Notes: generated by a model not told the origin, from the letters alone. A stretch of 64,000 nucleotides of DNA from PBB1 sp043738425 (GCA_043738425.1 JAYUGJ010000015.1:1-64000), one strand, 5' to 3'. Shown: positions 25,727 through 34,539, numbered from the stretch's first letter. Translations and numbers: made by a program.

Positions 25727-26458
25727 TCATGCGCCGCCGCCAAACACATCGATCACCGCTTGCACATCGTGCGCGGTGATCGCGTGGGCGACGCGGCTCG
25801 CCGGGTTCACGCACAGGCTGCGCAGCGTATCGGGCGCGATGCTGCCGAGGCCCCGAAAAGCCTGGGTCTGAATGTCGACTGGTGCGGTGCCCAAGCCGGT
25901 GGTTGCAGCCGCGGCGGCGCTCGCATCGCGGCGCATCGCCTCTGCCAGCTCGTGGCACTGGGTCGGGTGGTAGGCGTGGCGAATCGCCGCTGCGGTCGCA
26001 CCGGTGGCGGCCACTGTGGACACCAACTCGAACATCGGCGCGCGCACCATCCACAACCGACCGGCGTCGATCAAACCAGGCAGCCAGCGCTGGAAGTACA
26101 TCACCATCAGCGCGCCGATGTGGATGCCGTCGGCGTCGGGGTCGAACAGCAGTGCCACCCGTGCAAAACGCAGCCTGTCGAGTTCGTCGGCGGCCATGGC
26201 GGTCGGTTGCGCCAGCCCCAGCGCGTCGGCCAGTTGGCGAAACAAGAGGTTGCGTTGAACCCGCGCAGCGTCGGCAGCCCAGGCATTCATCGGCTTACCT
26301 TGCAGCGGCAGCACCGCTTGCAGTTGCGCATTGCGCACCGCCACCACCGAATGCATCGCCGAGTCGCCTTCGACCAGGATCAGCTCGGCACCGCTGGCTG
26401 CGCCGTGCTGATCGCAATCGACGAGCTTGGCGTTCGACTGGTGGTAGCGCGTCGCCAT
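25727..26458 (-). CDS. free-standing TOPRIM protein equal to the C-terminal half of GyrB/ParE
   Basis: The 243-residue protein aligns by eye with the TOPRIM and tail region of type II topoisomerase B subunits only. AELILVEGDSA (~24-34) carries the catalytic Glu, AVLPLQGKPMN (~48) matches the LPLRGKILN strand, and LLFDPDADGIHIG (~103-115) keeps the three metal-binding Asp of DxDxD. Then come MYFQRWLPGLIDAGRLWMV, FRGLGSIAPDTLRSL (as in RYKGLGEM) and VNPASR. The GHKL ATPase and transducer domains are absent, and the sequence before ATG 26458 is non-coding, so this is not a simple truncation by the window. It could modulate gyrase or topoisomerase IV. Between this gene and the hydrolase (25604-25726) are hexamer and 15-mer repeats only. 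Confidence 0.8.
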   Translation of the reverse strand: MATRYHQSNAKLVDCDQHGAASGAELILVEGDSAMHSVVAVRNAQLQAVLPLQGKPMNAWAADAARVQRNLLFRQLADALGLAQPTAMAADELDRLRFARVALLFDPDADGIHIGALMVMYFQRWLPGLIDAGRLWMVRAPMFELVSTVAATGATAAAIRHAYHPTQCHELAEAMRRDASAAAAATTGLGTAPVDIQTQAFRGLGSIAPDTLRSLCVNPASRVAHAITAHDVQAVIDVFGGGA

Positions 26459-26482
26459 CGGCAGGGCAGGCGTCGGGTAGTT

Positions 26483-26506
26483 AGGTAATCAGGGAATCAG
26501 GTAATC
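26483..26506. repeat. three tandem octamers upstream of the TOPRIM gene
   Basis: AGGTAATC, AGGGAATC and AGGTAATC follow each other without gaps, starting 25 bases before the TOPRIM start codon, in the 65-base gap to tolC. The spacing is exactly eight bases with one mismatch. They could be an operator array or a slippage product. Confidence 0.6.
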
Positions 26507-26523
26507 GGGTGGACGGGCGCAGC

Positions 26524-27912
26524 CTAGTTGGTCAGCAGGCGGCTCACTGCCGTCAGGTCGTCGGCTTTCAGCTGGCCTGCCGCTTGGCGCAACCGCAAGC
26601 CACCGAGCAGCGTGTCGTAGCGCGCTTTCGACACATCGCGGCGGGTGGTGAACAGCTGGGTTTGCGCGTTCAGCACATCGATGTTGACGCGCACGCCGAC
26701 GTCGTAGCCGAGCTTGGTGGCGTCCAGCGCCAGTGCGCTCGACGACTCGGCGGCTTCGAGCGCCAACACCTGTGCCTGCAGCGACTGCACGCCGAAGTAC
26801 GCCTGTTTGGTGGCCAGTGCCACCGCGCGGCGGGTGGCCTCGAGGTCGTTGCGCGACTTGTCTTCGAGCACCAGCGTTTCCTTGATGCGGTTTTGCACCG
26901 AATAGCCGGCAAACAGCGGCAGGTTGACCTGCAAGCCCAGGCTGGCGCTGCTGCTGGTGCCACTGAGCGACAACCGGCCGCCGCTGTTGTTGCTCGAGTT
27001 GTACGAGCTGCCCAGGCTGGCCACCGCGTCCAGCGTCGGATAGTGGCCGGCTTCGGCCTTTCTGGTTTCCAGCGCGGCCACGTTCAGCGCCAGCTGCGCC
27101 AGCCGCACCGAGGGGTGCAGCCGGTCGGCCTGTTCGGCCCAGGCGTTCGCATCGGCCGGTGTCAGCGCGGGCAGGCTGACCGGCGGGGTCAGGCCTTTAG
27201 GCTGCACGTCGGTGCGGCCGACCAGCAAGTCGAGTGCGATGCGTTTGTTGCGCAGATCGTTGTCGGCCGCGATTTCTTGCGCCAGCGCCAGATCGAAACG
27301 CGCCTGGGCTTCGCGGGTGTCGGTGATGGTGGCGGTGCCGACTTCGAAGTTGCGCTGGGCTGAGGCCAGTTGCTGCTTGATCGAGACTTTGTTGGTGCGC
27401 GTGGTGGCCAAAGAGTCTTGCGCGGCCAGCACATCGAAGTACGCCTGCGCCAGCCGCACGATCAGGTCTTGCTCGGCGGTTTCAAGCCGCACGCTCGATG
27501 CGTCGAGTTCTCGCTGGGCTTGCTCGATGCTGACGCCGTTGGCGCGGTTGAACAGCGGCTGGCGCGCTTGCAATTGCACCGAGCGGCCGTTGAATGAACC
27601 GGTGCCTTGTGCGGTGTCGGTGCGGCCGATGTTGGTGCTGCCGTCGAGCCCCAGGCTGGGCCGCTTCAACGCGTCGACTTGCGCGGCGCGGTACTGCGCC
27701 GACTCGGCCAGCGCGCGCGCGGACAGGTAGGTCGCGTCGTAACCGCGCGCCGCGGTGTACAGCTCGTCCAGGCTTTGTGCGCGGGCCGAGCCGATGGTCG
27801 CCAGGCTCGCCAGCGCGATGCCCGCCGTGGCGCCCGCGGCAACCAGCCACTGCGTTGCAGACCTGGCACCGCGTTCGGCTTGGCGGAGCAGGGCAGGCGA
27901 GGGTGCGAGCAT
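26524..27912 (-). CDS. tolC: TolC family outer membrane efflux channel
   Basis: The 462-residue precursor has a Sec signal (LVAAGATAGIALASLATIGSARAQ, cut near residue 46). The mature protein starts SLDELYTAARGYDATYL and holds the two structural repeats of TolC: RQPLFNRANGVSIEQAQREL with YFDVLAAQDSL, and NLPLFAGYSVQNRIKETL with YFGVQSLQAQVLALEAA. Ends DLTAVSRLLTN. It forms the trimeric outer-membrane duct shared by RND and ABC exporters; adaptors for both lie nearby. AGAAGGA lies before ATG 27912 and fixes the start. An inverted repeat upstream may be an operator. Confidence 0.92.
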   Translation of the reverse strand: MLAPSPALLRQAERGARSATQWLVAAGATAGIALASLATIGSARAQSLDELYTAARGYDATYLSARALAESAQYRAAQVDALKRPSLGLDGSTNIGRTDTAQGTGSFNGRSVQLQARQPLFNRANGVSIEQAQRELDASSVRLETAEQDLIVRLAQAYFDVLAAQDSLATTRTNKVSIKQQLASAQRNFEVGTATITDTREAQARFDLALAQEIAADNDLRNKRIALDLLVGRTDVQPKGLTPPVSLPALTPADANAWAEQADRLHPSVRLAQLALNVAALETRKAEAGHYPTLDAVASLGSSYNSSNNSGGRLSLSGTSSSASLGLQVNLPLFAGYSVQNRIKETLVLEDKSRNDLEATRRAVALATKQAYFGVQSLQAQVLALEAAESSSALALDATKLGYDVGVRVNIDVLNAQTQLFTTRRDVSKARYDTLLGGLRLRQAAGQLKADDLTAVSRLLTN

Positions 27913-27963
27913 GAATGAAGTCCTTCTAAAACTGCGGCACGCAACAACGCGCCGCGTCACTGA

Positions 27964-27984
27964 TTGCACCACCGATCGGTGCAA
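27964..27984. promoter_or_regulatory. inverted repeat upstream of tolC, possible operator
   Basis: TTGCACC (27964-27970) and GGTGCAA (27978-27984) are perfect complements around a 7-base spacer. An overlapping 10-base palindrome, ACCGATCGGT, lies at 27971-27980. The element is 51 bases before the tolC start, in the short rhodanese-tolC gap. No regulator can be assigned. Confidence 0.35.
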
Positions 27985-27998
27985 CATCTCTCACGTTC

Positions 27999-28340
27999 TT
28001 AGTATTGCGCCACGTCGGGGTCCACCGTAGTCGACCACGCGTCGATGCCGCCGCTGAAATTGGTGACCGAGGTGAAGCCGTGGCGTTGTTCTAAAAACGC
28101 GCCGACCTGTGCGCTGCGCACGCCGTGGTGGCACAGGCACACCGTGGGTCGGGCCGGGTCGAGCTCACCGACGCGCTGCACGATCTCGCTCATCGGCAGG
28201 TTGAGTGTGACCAGGCCATCGGCGCACAACGCGGCCAGCGCGACTTCCCAGCTCTCGCGCACATCGAGCAACAGCGGCAGTGCCGCTGGCGGTGTCGATG
28301 CCAACAACGCGGCGAATTCGGTCGCGCTGATGTGGTTCAT
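27999..28340 (-). CDS. single-domain rhodanese
   Basis: Small cytosolic sulfurtransferase of 113 residues. The domain runs the whole length: LLLDVRESWEVALA (~24-37), the active loop CLCHHGVRSAQV (~74-85) with the catalytic Cys in CHHGVRS, and FTSVTNFSGGIDAWS near the end. ATG 28340 (MNHISATEF) matches the family start, and the 16 codons further upstream are not needed. It lies between pcm and tolC on one strand, a frequent Burkholderiales arrangement. The physiological acceptor is unknown. Confidence 0.9.
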   Translation of the reverse strand: MNHISATEFAALLASTPPAALPLLLDVRESWEVALAALCADGLVTLNLPMSEIVQRVGELDPARPTVCLCHHGVRSAQVGAFLEQRHGFTSVTNFSGGIDAWSTTVDPDVAQY

Positions 28341-28457
28341 GTGGTGCTGTTCAGCTGGCTGCGGCATGCGGCACGCGACATGCCGCAAGCGGGTTGATTC
28401 ATTCGAGGCGCTTCAAACACGGTACGGCACCGCGGGTGCGGCGTGCGTGCCGCCCGC

Positions 28458-29135
28458 TCAAAACTTGAAACGGTTCGGCTCGGAGAACCCGGTCAATCGC
28501 GGTGCCACGCCGTCGAACAACTCCACGCTGCCGATGTTGCCGCTGCTGTCGACGCCCGAGCCACGTGTGTACAGCACGGCCCGCATGATCGGCAGTTGGC
28601 CGACAAATGCGATCAGCCGACCGCCAGGTTTGAGCTGGTCGAACAACACGGTCGGCACCTGCGGTACCGAACCCGACAACACGATCACGTCGAACGGGCC
28701 GTCTTCGGCGCAGCCATCGCGGCCATCGGCGTGACGCACGGTGGCGTTGGGCACACCGGCGAACTTGAGGTTGGCGTTGGCGAAGGCGGCCAGCTCTTCA
28801 TCGATCTCCAGGCTCAGTACCTCGCGCGATCGGTGTGCCAGCAGCGCGGCCATGAAGCCCGAGCCGGTACCTATTTCCAGCACCCGCTCATGGCGGCTGA
28901 CGGCGAGTTCTTGCAGCATGCGGGCTTCGACTTTGGGCGACAACATCGATTGCGCCGGGCCGGTGCGGGTGGTCAGTGGCACTTCGGTGTCGACGAAGGC
29001 CATCGCCTGGTACGCGTTGGGAACGAAGTCTTCCCGCCGCACCGCGGCCAACAGTGCCAGTACATCGGCGTCGAGTACGTCCCAGGGGCGAATTTGCTGC
29101 TCGATCATGTTGAAGCGTGCCAGTTCAATGTCCAT
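28458..29135 (-). CDS. pcm: protein-L-isoaspartate O-methyltransferase family protein
   Basis: SAM-dependent methyltransferase that repairs isoaspartyl residues in damaged proteins. The 225-residue protein has the PCMT layout: MIEQQIRPWDVLDADVL (~10-26), VPLTTRTGPAQSMLSPKVEARML (~52-74), SAM motif I VLEIGTGSGFMAALLA (~84-99), SLEIDEELAAFA, DGRDGCAEDGPFDVIVLSG (~138-156) and LKPGGRLIAFVG. The usual GPGQTIS loop is replaced by TGPAQSMLS, so activity on isoaspartate is likely but unproven. A strong hairpin sits just before ATG 29135. Upstream codons to 29288 are not family-like. Confidence 0.88.
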   Translation of the reverse strand: MDIELARFNMIEQQIRPWDVLDADVLALLAAVRREDFVPNAYQAMAFVDTEVPLTTRTGPAQSMLSPKVEARMLQELAVSRHERVLEIGTGSGFMAALLAHRSREVLSLEIDEELAAFANANLKFAGVPNATVRHADGRDGCAEDGPFDVIVLSGSVPQVPTVLFDQLKPGGRLIAFVGQLPIMRAVLYTRGSGVDSSGNIGSVELFDGVAPRLTGFSEPNRFKF

Positions 29136-29144
29136 GAATCGTCT

Positions 29145-29170
29145 CGGTGGGTGGGTAGCGCCACCCACCG
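29145..29170. repeat. 10-bp perfect GC-rich hairpin between the RND pump gene and pcm
   Basis: CGGTGGGTGG and CCACCCACCG pair perfectly around GTAGCG. The stem ends nine bases before the pcm start codon, in the 106-base gap after the RND pump stop. No T-run follows on the minus strand, so it is not a standard terminator; it could limit ribosome access to pcm. Confidence 0.5.
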
Positions 29171-29241
29171 TGGTGGTGCGGGCTAGTAACGGTGACCAGT
29201 TGGGCCCGCGCGATGCAGGGCGGTCTCGGCGAGTCGCTAGT

Positions 29242-32200
29242 TTATTTGCCTCCGGCCAGCAGCGCCGACTCCGGCGACCTTTTCTCACCCCGAAAACGTC
29301 GATTCAGCCACACCGACAAGTCATCCAGATAGCAATACACCACCGGCACCACCACCAACGTCAGCAGCGACGAGGTGATCACGCCACCGATTACCGCCTG
29401 GCCCATCGGCGCGCGCTGCTCCGAGCCTTCGGACAGCGCGAACGCCAGCGGCACCATGCCGAAAATCATCGCCAGCGTGGTCATCAAGATGGGCCGCAGC
29501 CGCACCTGCGCGGCGTGCAACAAGGCTTGTTCGCGGTCGAGGCCTGCAATGGGCACGTCGGTCGCAGTCGCGGCAGTGGTCAAGGTGGCGCTGTCCGCAT
29601 GGCCCACACCATGCCGCACCGTTCCCTCACGCAACCGAATCGCAAAGTCAATCAGCAAGATGGCGTTTTTCGTGACCAGCCCCATCAGCATCACGACGCC
29701 GATGATGCTGAACATGTTCAATGTCGAGCGAAACATCAGCAGCGCCAGCGCGACGCCGATCAGCGTCAGCGGCAGCGAACTCATCAACGCGATCGGCTGC
29801 AAAAAGCTGCGGAACTGGCTGGCCAGAATCATGTAGATAAACACCACCGCCAAGCCGAGTGCGCCGATCGCGTAGCTGAATGATTCGTTCATGTTTTTGG
29901 TGCTGCCACCAAAGGTGTACCGGTAGCCGGGTGGCCAGGCCACGCTGTCCAGAATGCGCCGAATGTCGGCCGACACATCGCCCGAACTGCGACCGTAGGC
30001 GTTGCCGTCCATGTTGATTTCGCGGTTCAAATCACGGCGGTTGATCTGGTTCGGTCCGGTTGATGCGGTGATGTCGGCGACTTGCGACAAGCGAACGATG
30101 CGCGGCATGCCGTCGGCACCGGCGGCCACCGGCACCGGCAGGCGTTGCAGGTCGGTCAACGTGTTGCGGCTGTCCGGGGCCAAGCGCACGATCACGTCGT
30201 AGTTTTCGCCATCGGGTGCGCGCCAGTTGCCTACCGTGGTGCCCGCCACCAGGGCGCGCAACGAGGTCGACAACGAGTTGACGTTGAGCCCCAGGTCAGA
30301 CGCCGCGTCGCGCTTCACATCGATCGACACGGTGGGCTTGTCGGGCTTCAAGGTGCTGTCCAGATCGACCAGCCCCACCACTTGCTCGAGTTGCGCGCTG
30401 ATGCCTTTGCTCAGCCGTTCCAGTTCACCCAAATCGCTGCCCTGGATCGAGAATTGCAGGCTTTTGCCACCACCCAAATCGGGCGTGCCGATGTTGGTGA
30501 CGGTGATGCCGGGTATGCGCGCCAGCCGCTCGCGCATCGGCACCATCATTTGCACCAGGCCGCGTGCGCGCTCTTTTCTGTCGACCAGCCGGACGTAGGT
30601 CGAACCAAAAATTTTGCCCGCCGCGTTGCCGCTGTTGATGGTGGTTACGGTGTACTTGACTTCGGGCAATTCGCGCAGCGCCGTGTCGACTTGTTTGGCA
30701 CGCGCTTCGGTGACTTCCAGAGACGACCCCACCGGCGTGTAGAAGTTGACGGTGGTCTCGGAGAAGTCGGCCTTCGGCACGAACTCCGCACCGAGCAGCG
30801 GGATCAGCAAAAAGCTGCCGCCGAAGGTGGCCGCGGCGATGGCCAGCGTGGCCAGCCGGTGCCGCAGTGACCAGCGCAAGATGCCTTGGTAGCCGTCGCC
30901 CAGCCGCATGGTGGCGCGCTCGAAGCTTTCGGTGACGCGGCCGAGCGTGCGGTCGTACCAGGAAGCGGTGCCGCCGGGCGCCGCGTGCGGCGCGCCAATC
31001 ACGCGGGCCGATTGCGGGTCGTGCCAAATGCTCGACAACATCGGGTCGAGCGTGAAGCTGACGAACATCGAGATCAACACCGCCGCGACGATGGTGATGC
31101 CGAACTCGTGGAAGAACTTGCCGACGATGCCGCCCATGAAGCCGATCGGCAAAAACACCGCCACGATTGACAGCGTGGTGGCCATCACCGCGAGGCCGAT
31201 TTCCTGGGTGCCGTCGAGCGCGGCCTGGCGCGCCGACTTGCCCATTTGCACATGGCGCACGATGTTTTCGCGCACCACGATTGCGTCGTCGATCAACAAG
31301 CCCACGCACAGGCTGAGCGCCATCATCGTGATGCTGTTGATGGTGAAGCCAAACGCATACATGAACAAAAACGTGCCGATCAGCGCAATCGGCAGCGTCA
31401 GGCCGGTGATCACCGTACTGCGCCATGAATTCAAAAACAAAAACACGATCAGCATGGTGAGCGCCGCGCCTTCGATCAGCGTGCGCTTGACGTTGGCCAC
31501 CGACGTGCGAATGGCACGCGAGTTGTCGCGGTTGACCTCGACACTGATGCCCGGCGGCGTGACCGATTCGGCACCGGCCAGCGCCTTGCGCAGGCCATCG
31601 ACGACTTCGATCGTGTTTTCGCCTTGCGACTTCAGCACCGACAACAGCACCGTGCGCTGGCCGTTGTACAGCGCCAGGCTTTCGACTTCTTGAGGGCCAT
31701 CGACCACATCGGCCACCTGCCACAACTTGACCGGCGCGCCGCCGCTCAAGGTGGCGTTGCCGGTGCCGGCGGTGGCCGCACCGCGCCGCGCCACCGTGAT
31801 GTCACGGAAGTCTTCGGGTCGTTTCAGCCGCGCGTTGACCTGCACCACGCGCTCTTGGTCGGCCGAGCGGATAGAGCCCATCGGCAGCTCCTGGTTTTCG
31901 CTGCGCACCGCGGCGATGACCTGGTCTACGCCGATGCCCATCGCCTCCATGGCCGCCGGCTTCAGGTACAGATTCACCTGCCGCGACACGCCGCCGACGA
32001 TGCTGACCGAGCCGACACCGCGCACGTTTTCCAGCCGCTTTTGCAGTACCTGCGTGGCCCAGGTGGTGAGCTCTTGCGGCGACTGTTTGCCGGTCGGTGA
32101 CAGCACCGCCAAATTGAAAATCGGCGTGCTGGCGGGGTCGAACCGCGACACCCTCGGCTCTTTCACTTCGTCGCGCAGGCTGGGCCGCACGAGTGCCACT

Positions 32201-32532
32201 TTCTCGCGCACGTCTTCGGCGGCCTTGCGGCCATCCACCGACAGGTTAAATTCGATGATGACCACCGAATTACCTTCGTACGAACGTGAATAGAGCGAAC
32301 TGATGCCGGCCACCGTGTTGACCGCTTCTTCGACTTTTTTGGTGACCTCGGTTTCGACGATTTCGGGCGACGCGCCGGGGTAGTCGAACTGCACCACCAC
32401 GGTGGGGAAATCGATGTTCGGAAATTGGTCCACCGACAGCCGCTGGTAGCTGAACAAACCCATCACGACGAAGGCCAGCATGACCATCGTGGCCATGACC
32501 GGGTTGCCTATTGAAATTCGGGTGAACCACAT
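29242..32532 (-). CDS. RND family efflux pump, inner-membrane permease (HAE1/MdtB-like)
   Basis: Proton-driven multidrug exporter subunit of 1096 residues, the usual RND length. It starts MWFTRISIGNPVMATMVML, the typical first helix with FP-rich VDQFPNIDFPTVVV after it. TM4 carries the proton-relay acidic pair in GLLIDDAIVVRENIV (~400-415). The two porter halves and 12 hydrophobic segments are present, with TM8-12 around IGALGLAVVFIYMILASQF and GLVTKNAILLIDFA near the end. The lower C-terminal loop has an insertion after IRLREG. It lies one base after the adaptor stop, so the two are translated together. Confidence 0.93.
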   Translation of the reverse strand: MWFTRISIGNPVMATMVMLAFVVMGLFSYQRLSVDQFPNIDFPTVVVQFDYPGASPEIVETEVTKKVEEAVNTVAGISSLYSRSYEGNSVVIIEFNLSVDGRKAAEDVREKVALVRPSLRDEVKEPRVSRFDPASTPIFNLAVLSPTGKQSPQELTTWATQVLQKRLENVRGVGSVSIVGGVSRQVNLYLKPAAMEAMGIGVDQVIAAVRSENQELPMGSIRSADQERVVQVNARLKRPEDFRDITVARRGAATAGTGNATLSGGAPVKLWQVADVVDGPQEVESLALYNGQRTVLLSVLKSQGENTIEVVDGLRKALAGAESVTPPGISVEVNRDNSRAIRTSVANVKRTLIEGAALTMLIVFLFLNSWRSTVITGLTLPIALIGTFLFMYAFGFTINSITMMALSLCVGLLIDDAIVVRENIVRHVQMGKSARQAALDGTQEIGLAVMATTLSIVAVFLPIGFMGGIVGKFFHEFGITIVAAVLISMFVSFTLDPMLSSIWHDPQSARVIGAPHAAPGGTASWYDRTLGRVTESFERATMRLGDGYQGILRWSLRHRLATLAIAAATFGGSFLLIPLLGAEFVPKADFSETTVNFYTPVGSSLEVTEARAKQVDTALRELPEVKYTVTTINSGNAAGKIFGSTYVRLVDRKERARGLVQMMVPMRERLARIPGITVTNIGTPDLGGGKSLQFSIQGSDLGELERLSKGISAQLEQVVGLVDLDSTLKPDKPTVSIDVKRDAASDLGLNVNSLSTSLRALVAGTTVGNWRAPDGENYDVIVRLAPDSRNTLTDLQRLPVPVAAGADGMPRIVRLSQVADITASTGPNQINRRDLNREINMDGNAYGRSSGDVSADIRRILDSVAWPPGYRYTFGGSTKNMNESFSYAIGALGLAVVFIYMILASQFRSFLQPIALMSSLPLTLIGVALALLMFRSTLNMFSIIGVVMLMGLVTKNAILLIDFAIRLREGTVRHGVGHADSATLTTAATATDVPIAGLDREQALLHAAQVRLRPILMTTLAMIFGMVPLAFALSEGSEQRAPMGQAVIGGVITSSLLTLVVVPVVYCYLDDLSVWLNRRFRGEKRSPESALLAGGK

Positions 32533-32533
32533 G

Positions 32534-33763
32534 TCAGCGGGCCTGGGCGGATGGGTTCGCGTCTGTCGATGACGCCACCGATGACGCCACCGAGGGCGCA
32601 ACTGATGACGCAACTGATGACGCAACCGAAGCGACCAGCCGCACCCGCGTGCCATCGCGCACCGCGCCGGCCGAGCCGCGCAACAGCAGCGCACCGTCGG
32701 CGACACCGCTGGTGACTTCGACCGCCGACTCGATGCGGCCGTCGATCTGCAATTCGCCGCGCTGGCCCAGCGTGACTTTTTTCAGCGTCACCATGTCAGC
32801 GGCAACCGCCAGCACATACGGCTGCGCCTGATCGACACGCACTGCCGACACCGGCACGGTGAGTGCGCTGGCGCTGCGCAAATCAATCGTGCCGGTGGCG
32901 AACAGGCCCTGGCGCAAACCCGGCCGCGCTTCTAATGCCAGGTAGACCAGCACTGCGCGGGTGCCGGCCTGCGTGCTCGGGTTGATGCGCGCCACGCGTG
33001 CGGTCACCGCACCGACCAGGCCATCGATCGCCAGCCGCGCGGGCTGCCCGATGGTCACGCCGACGACGTCTTCCGGTGCCACCGCCGCTTCGAGTTCGAT
33101 GCGTGACAGGTCGACCACTTCCAGCAACCTCGCATCGACCGCCACCCGCTCGCCCGGCTGCACCAGTCGCTGCGAGACCACACCGGTGATCGGTGCGACC
33201 AGCCGCGCATCGCCGCGGGCTTTGCGTGCCAGATCGACCGCGGCGACTGCGGCGGCGTAAGTGGCGCGTGCGGCCGCCACATTCGAGATCGAGGTTTCCA
33301 GCCCAGTGGCTGAGATAAAACCTTGCGCCTGCATTGCGCGGTTGTTGTCGAGTGCACGGTTCGCAATATCGAGCTGGGCTTGCGACGAGGCCGCGTTTTG
33401 GCCGGCTTGCTGCACCCGCAGGTCGACTTCCAGCGTGTCGAGTTGGCCGATGGTTTGGCCGGCTTTGACGCTGTCGCCTTCGCGCACCGTGAGGCTTTTC
33501 ACTTCGGCCGCGACCTTGGCGCGCACCACCGCGCTGTTGAATGCCTTCAAGCCGCCAGAGATCGCCAGCGTGCGGGTGAACGGTTGCAAACGCGCCGTCA
33601 CGGTGTCGCTGGCACGCAAGTCGAGCGGCGGCGGTGGCGCTGCGGGCAGGGCCGCGGCGGCGCGTTCTTGTGCGCGGGCATACAGCGTGCGGCCGACGAA
33701 GCCGGCCAGCAGCAGCACGGCCATCAGGCCGACGATCCAGCCCCACCTGCGTCGTTTCATCAT
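32534..33763 (-). CDS. efflux RND periplasmic adaptor (membrane fusion protein)
   Basis: The 409-residue HlyD/AcrA-type adaptor links the RND pump to TolC. It has an N-terminal anchor helix (GWIVGLMAVLLLAGFVGRTL), lipoyl half 1 (VRAKVAAEVKSLTVREGDSVKAGQTIGQLD, ~82-110), an alpha hairpin, lipoyl half 2 (LVAPITGVVSQRLVQPGERV, ~185-204), then beta-barrel and membrane-proximal domains. There is no lipobox Cys. The C-terminal ~25 residues are a Ser/Val/Ala repeat with a 12-bp period, unlike the rest of the protein. The start overlaps the TetR stop (ATGA). Confidence 0.92.
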   Translation of the reverse strand: MMKRRRWGWIVGLMAVLLLAGFVGRTLYARAQERAAAALPAAPPPPLDLRASDTVTARLQPFTRTLAISGGLKAFNSAVVRAKVAAEVKSLTVREGDSVKAGQTIGQLDTLEVDLRVQQAGQNAASSQAQLDIANRALDNNRAMQAQGFISATGLETSISNVAAARATYAAAVAAVDLARKARGDARLVAPITGVVSQRLVQPGERVAVDARLLEVVDLSRIELEAAVAPEDVVGVTIGQPARLAIDGLVGAVTARVARINPSTQAGTRAVLVYLALEARPGLRQGLFATGTIDLRSASALTVPVSAVRVDQAQPYVLAVAADMVTLKKVTLGQRGELQIDGRIESAVEVTSGVADGALLLRGSAGAVRDGTRVRLVASVASSVASSVAPSVASSVASSTDANPSAQAR

Positions 33764-34506
33764 GCCTGGTGGCTTTCTTTTTTCTTCGGGCTGCGAGAAG
33801 GTGGGTTGCGGTCAGTGGCTGCGCGCACCTCCAGCCCGCGCAGCATCAAATCAAGCTGGGTGCGAATTACCGCGGCTGGCGTCAAGCCGGCATCGAGTAC
33901 CGGGCACGCGCCTATCGAGTGTTGGCACAGCGACAAAAAAATCATCGGTGCAATCAGCGCATGCGCGACCGCACTTTCGTGTCCCGACACCGGCCGAAAT
34001 TCGCCGCGTTCGATGCCGCGCCGCACGGTGCGGGTGAACAAGCGGTCGGCTGGGCGGATCACCTCGTCGGTATAAAACTGTGCCAGCTCGGGAAAGTTGC
34101 GCGCCTCGGAAATCATGATTTTGTGGATACCGGCCGCACCGGTACTGCCCACCCGTGTCCACCAGGTCAGCATCAGGCATTCCAGCAGCTCAGCGGTGCT
34201 GCCGGTGTACCCGTCGACCAGCCCTTCGCCCTCGGCGATCAATGCAGACAGGTTGTGGCGCACCACTTCTTTGAACAGATCGTGCTTGCTCGGGTAATAC
34301 AAATACAGCGTGCCTTTGGAGACGCCGGCCAATGCAGCGACTTCTTCGCTGCGGGTGGCGGCAAAGCCTTTTTCGACAAACAGCGCCAATGCCGCCGACA
34401 GTAATTCCTGCGGCCGCTCTTGCTTGCGGCGTTGGCGGGTGGTGAGGGTGGCCGCTTGCAGCATCGCGCTCGGCGCGGCAGCAGCTCGGTGGGCAGGCAA
34501 ATTCAA
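33760..34506 (-). CDS. TetR/AcrR family transcriptional regulator
   Basis: The 248-residue regulator of the downstream pump operon. The N-terminal helix-turn-helix reads QELLSAALALFVEKGFAATRSEEVAALAGVSKGTLYLYYPSKHDLF (~33-78) with the classic TLYLYYPSKHDLF end. The C-terminal ligand domain resembles the TetR_C AcrR subgroup, with IMISEARNFPELAQFYTDEVI. MLQAATL, 14 residues in, is an alternative start. As first gene of the operon it probably represses itself together with the pump through the inverted repeat directly upstream. Confidence 0.9.
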   Translation of the reverse strand: MNLPAHRAAAAPSAMLQAATLTTRQRRKQERPQELLSAALALFVEKGFAATRSEEVAALAGVSKGTLYLYYPSKHDLFKEVVRHNLSALIAEGEGLVDGYTGSTAELLECLMLTWWTRVGSTGAAGIHKIMISEARNFPELAQFYTDEVIRPADRLFTRTVRRGIERGEFRPVSGHESAVAHALIAPMIFLSLCQHSIGACPVLDAGLTPAAVIRTQLDLMLRGLEVRAATDRNPPSRSPKKKESHQA

Positions 34507-34539
34507 GGCGATAGATCTCAGATGACGGCTGCGGATTGC

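Noticed and set aside
24424..25749. Open frame of ~441 codons spanning waaA and the hydrolase gene
   Set aside because: It overlaps two clear genes in other frames, is Cys/Arg-rich and has no domain.
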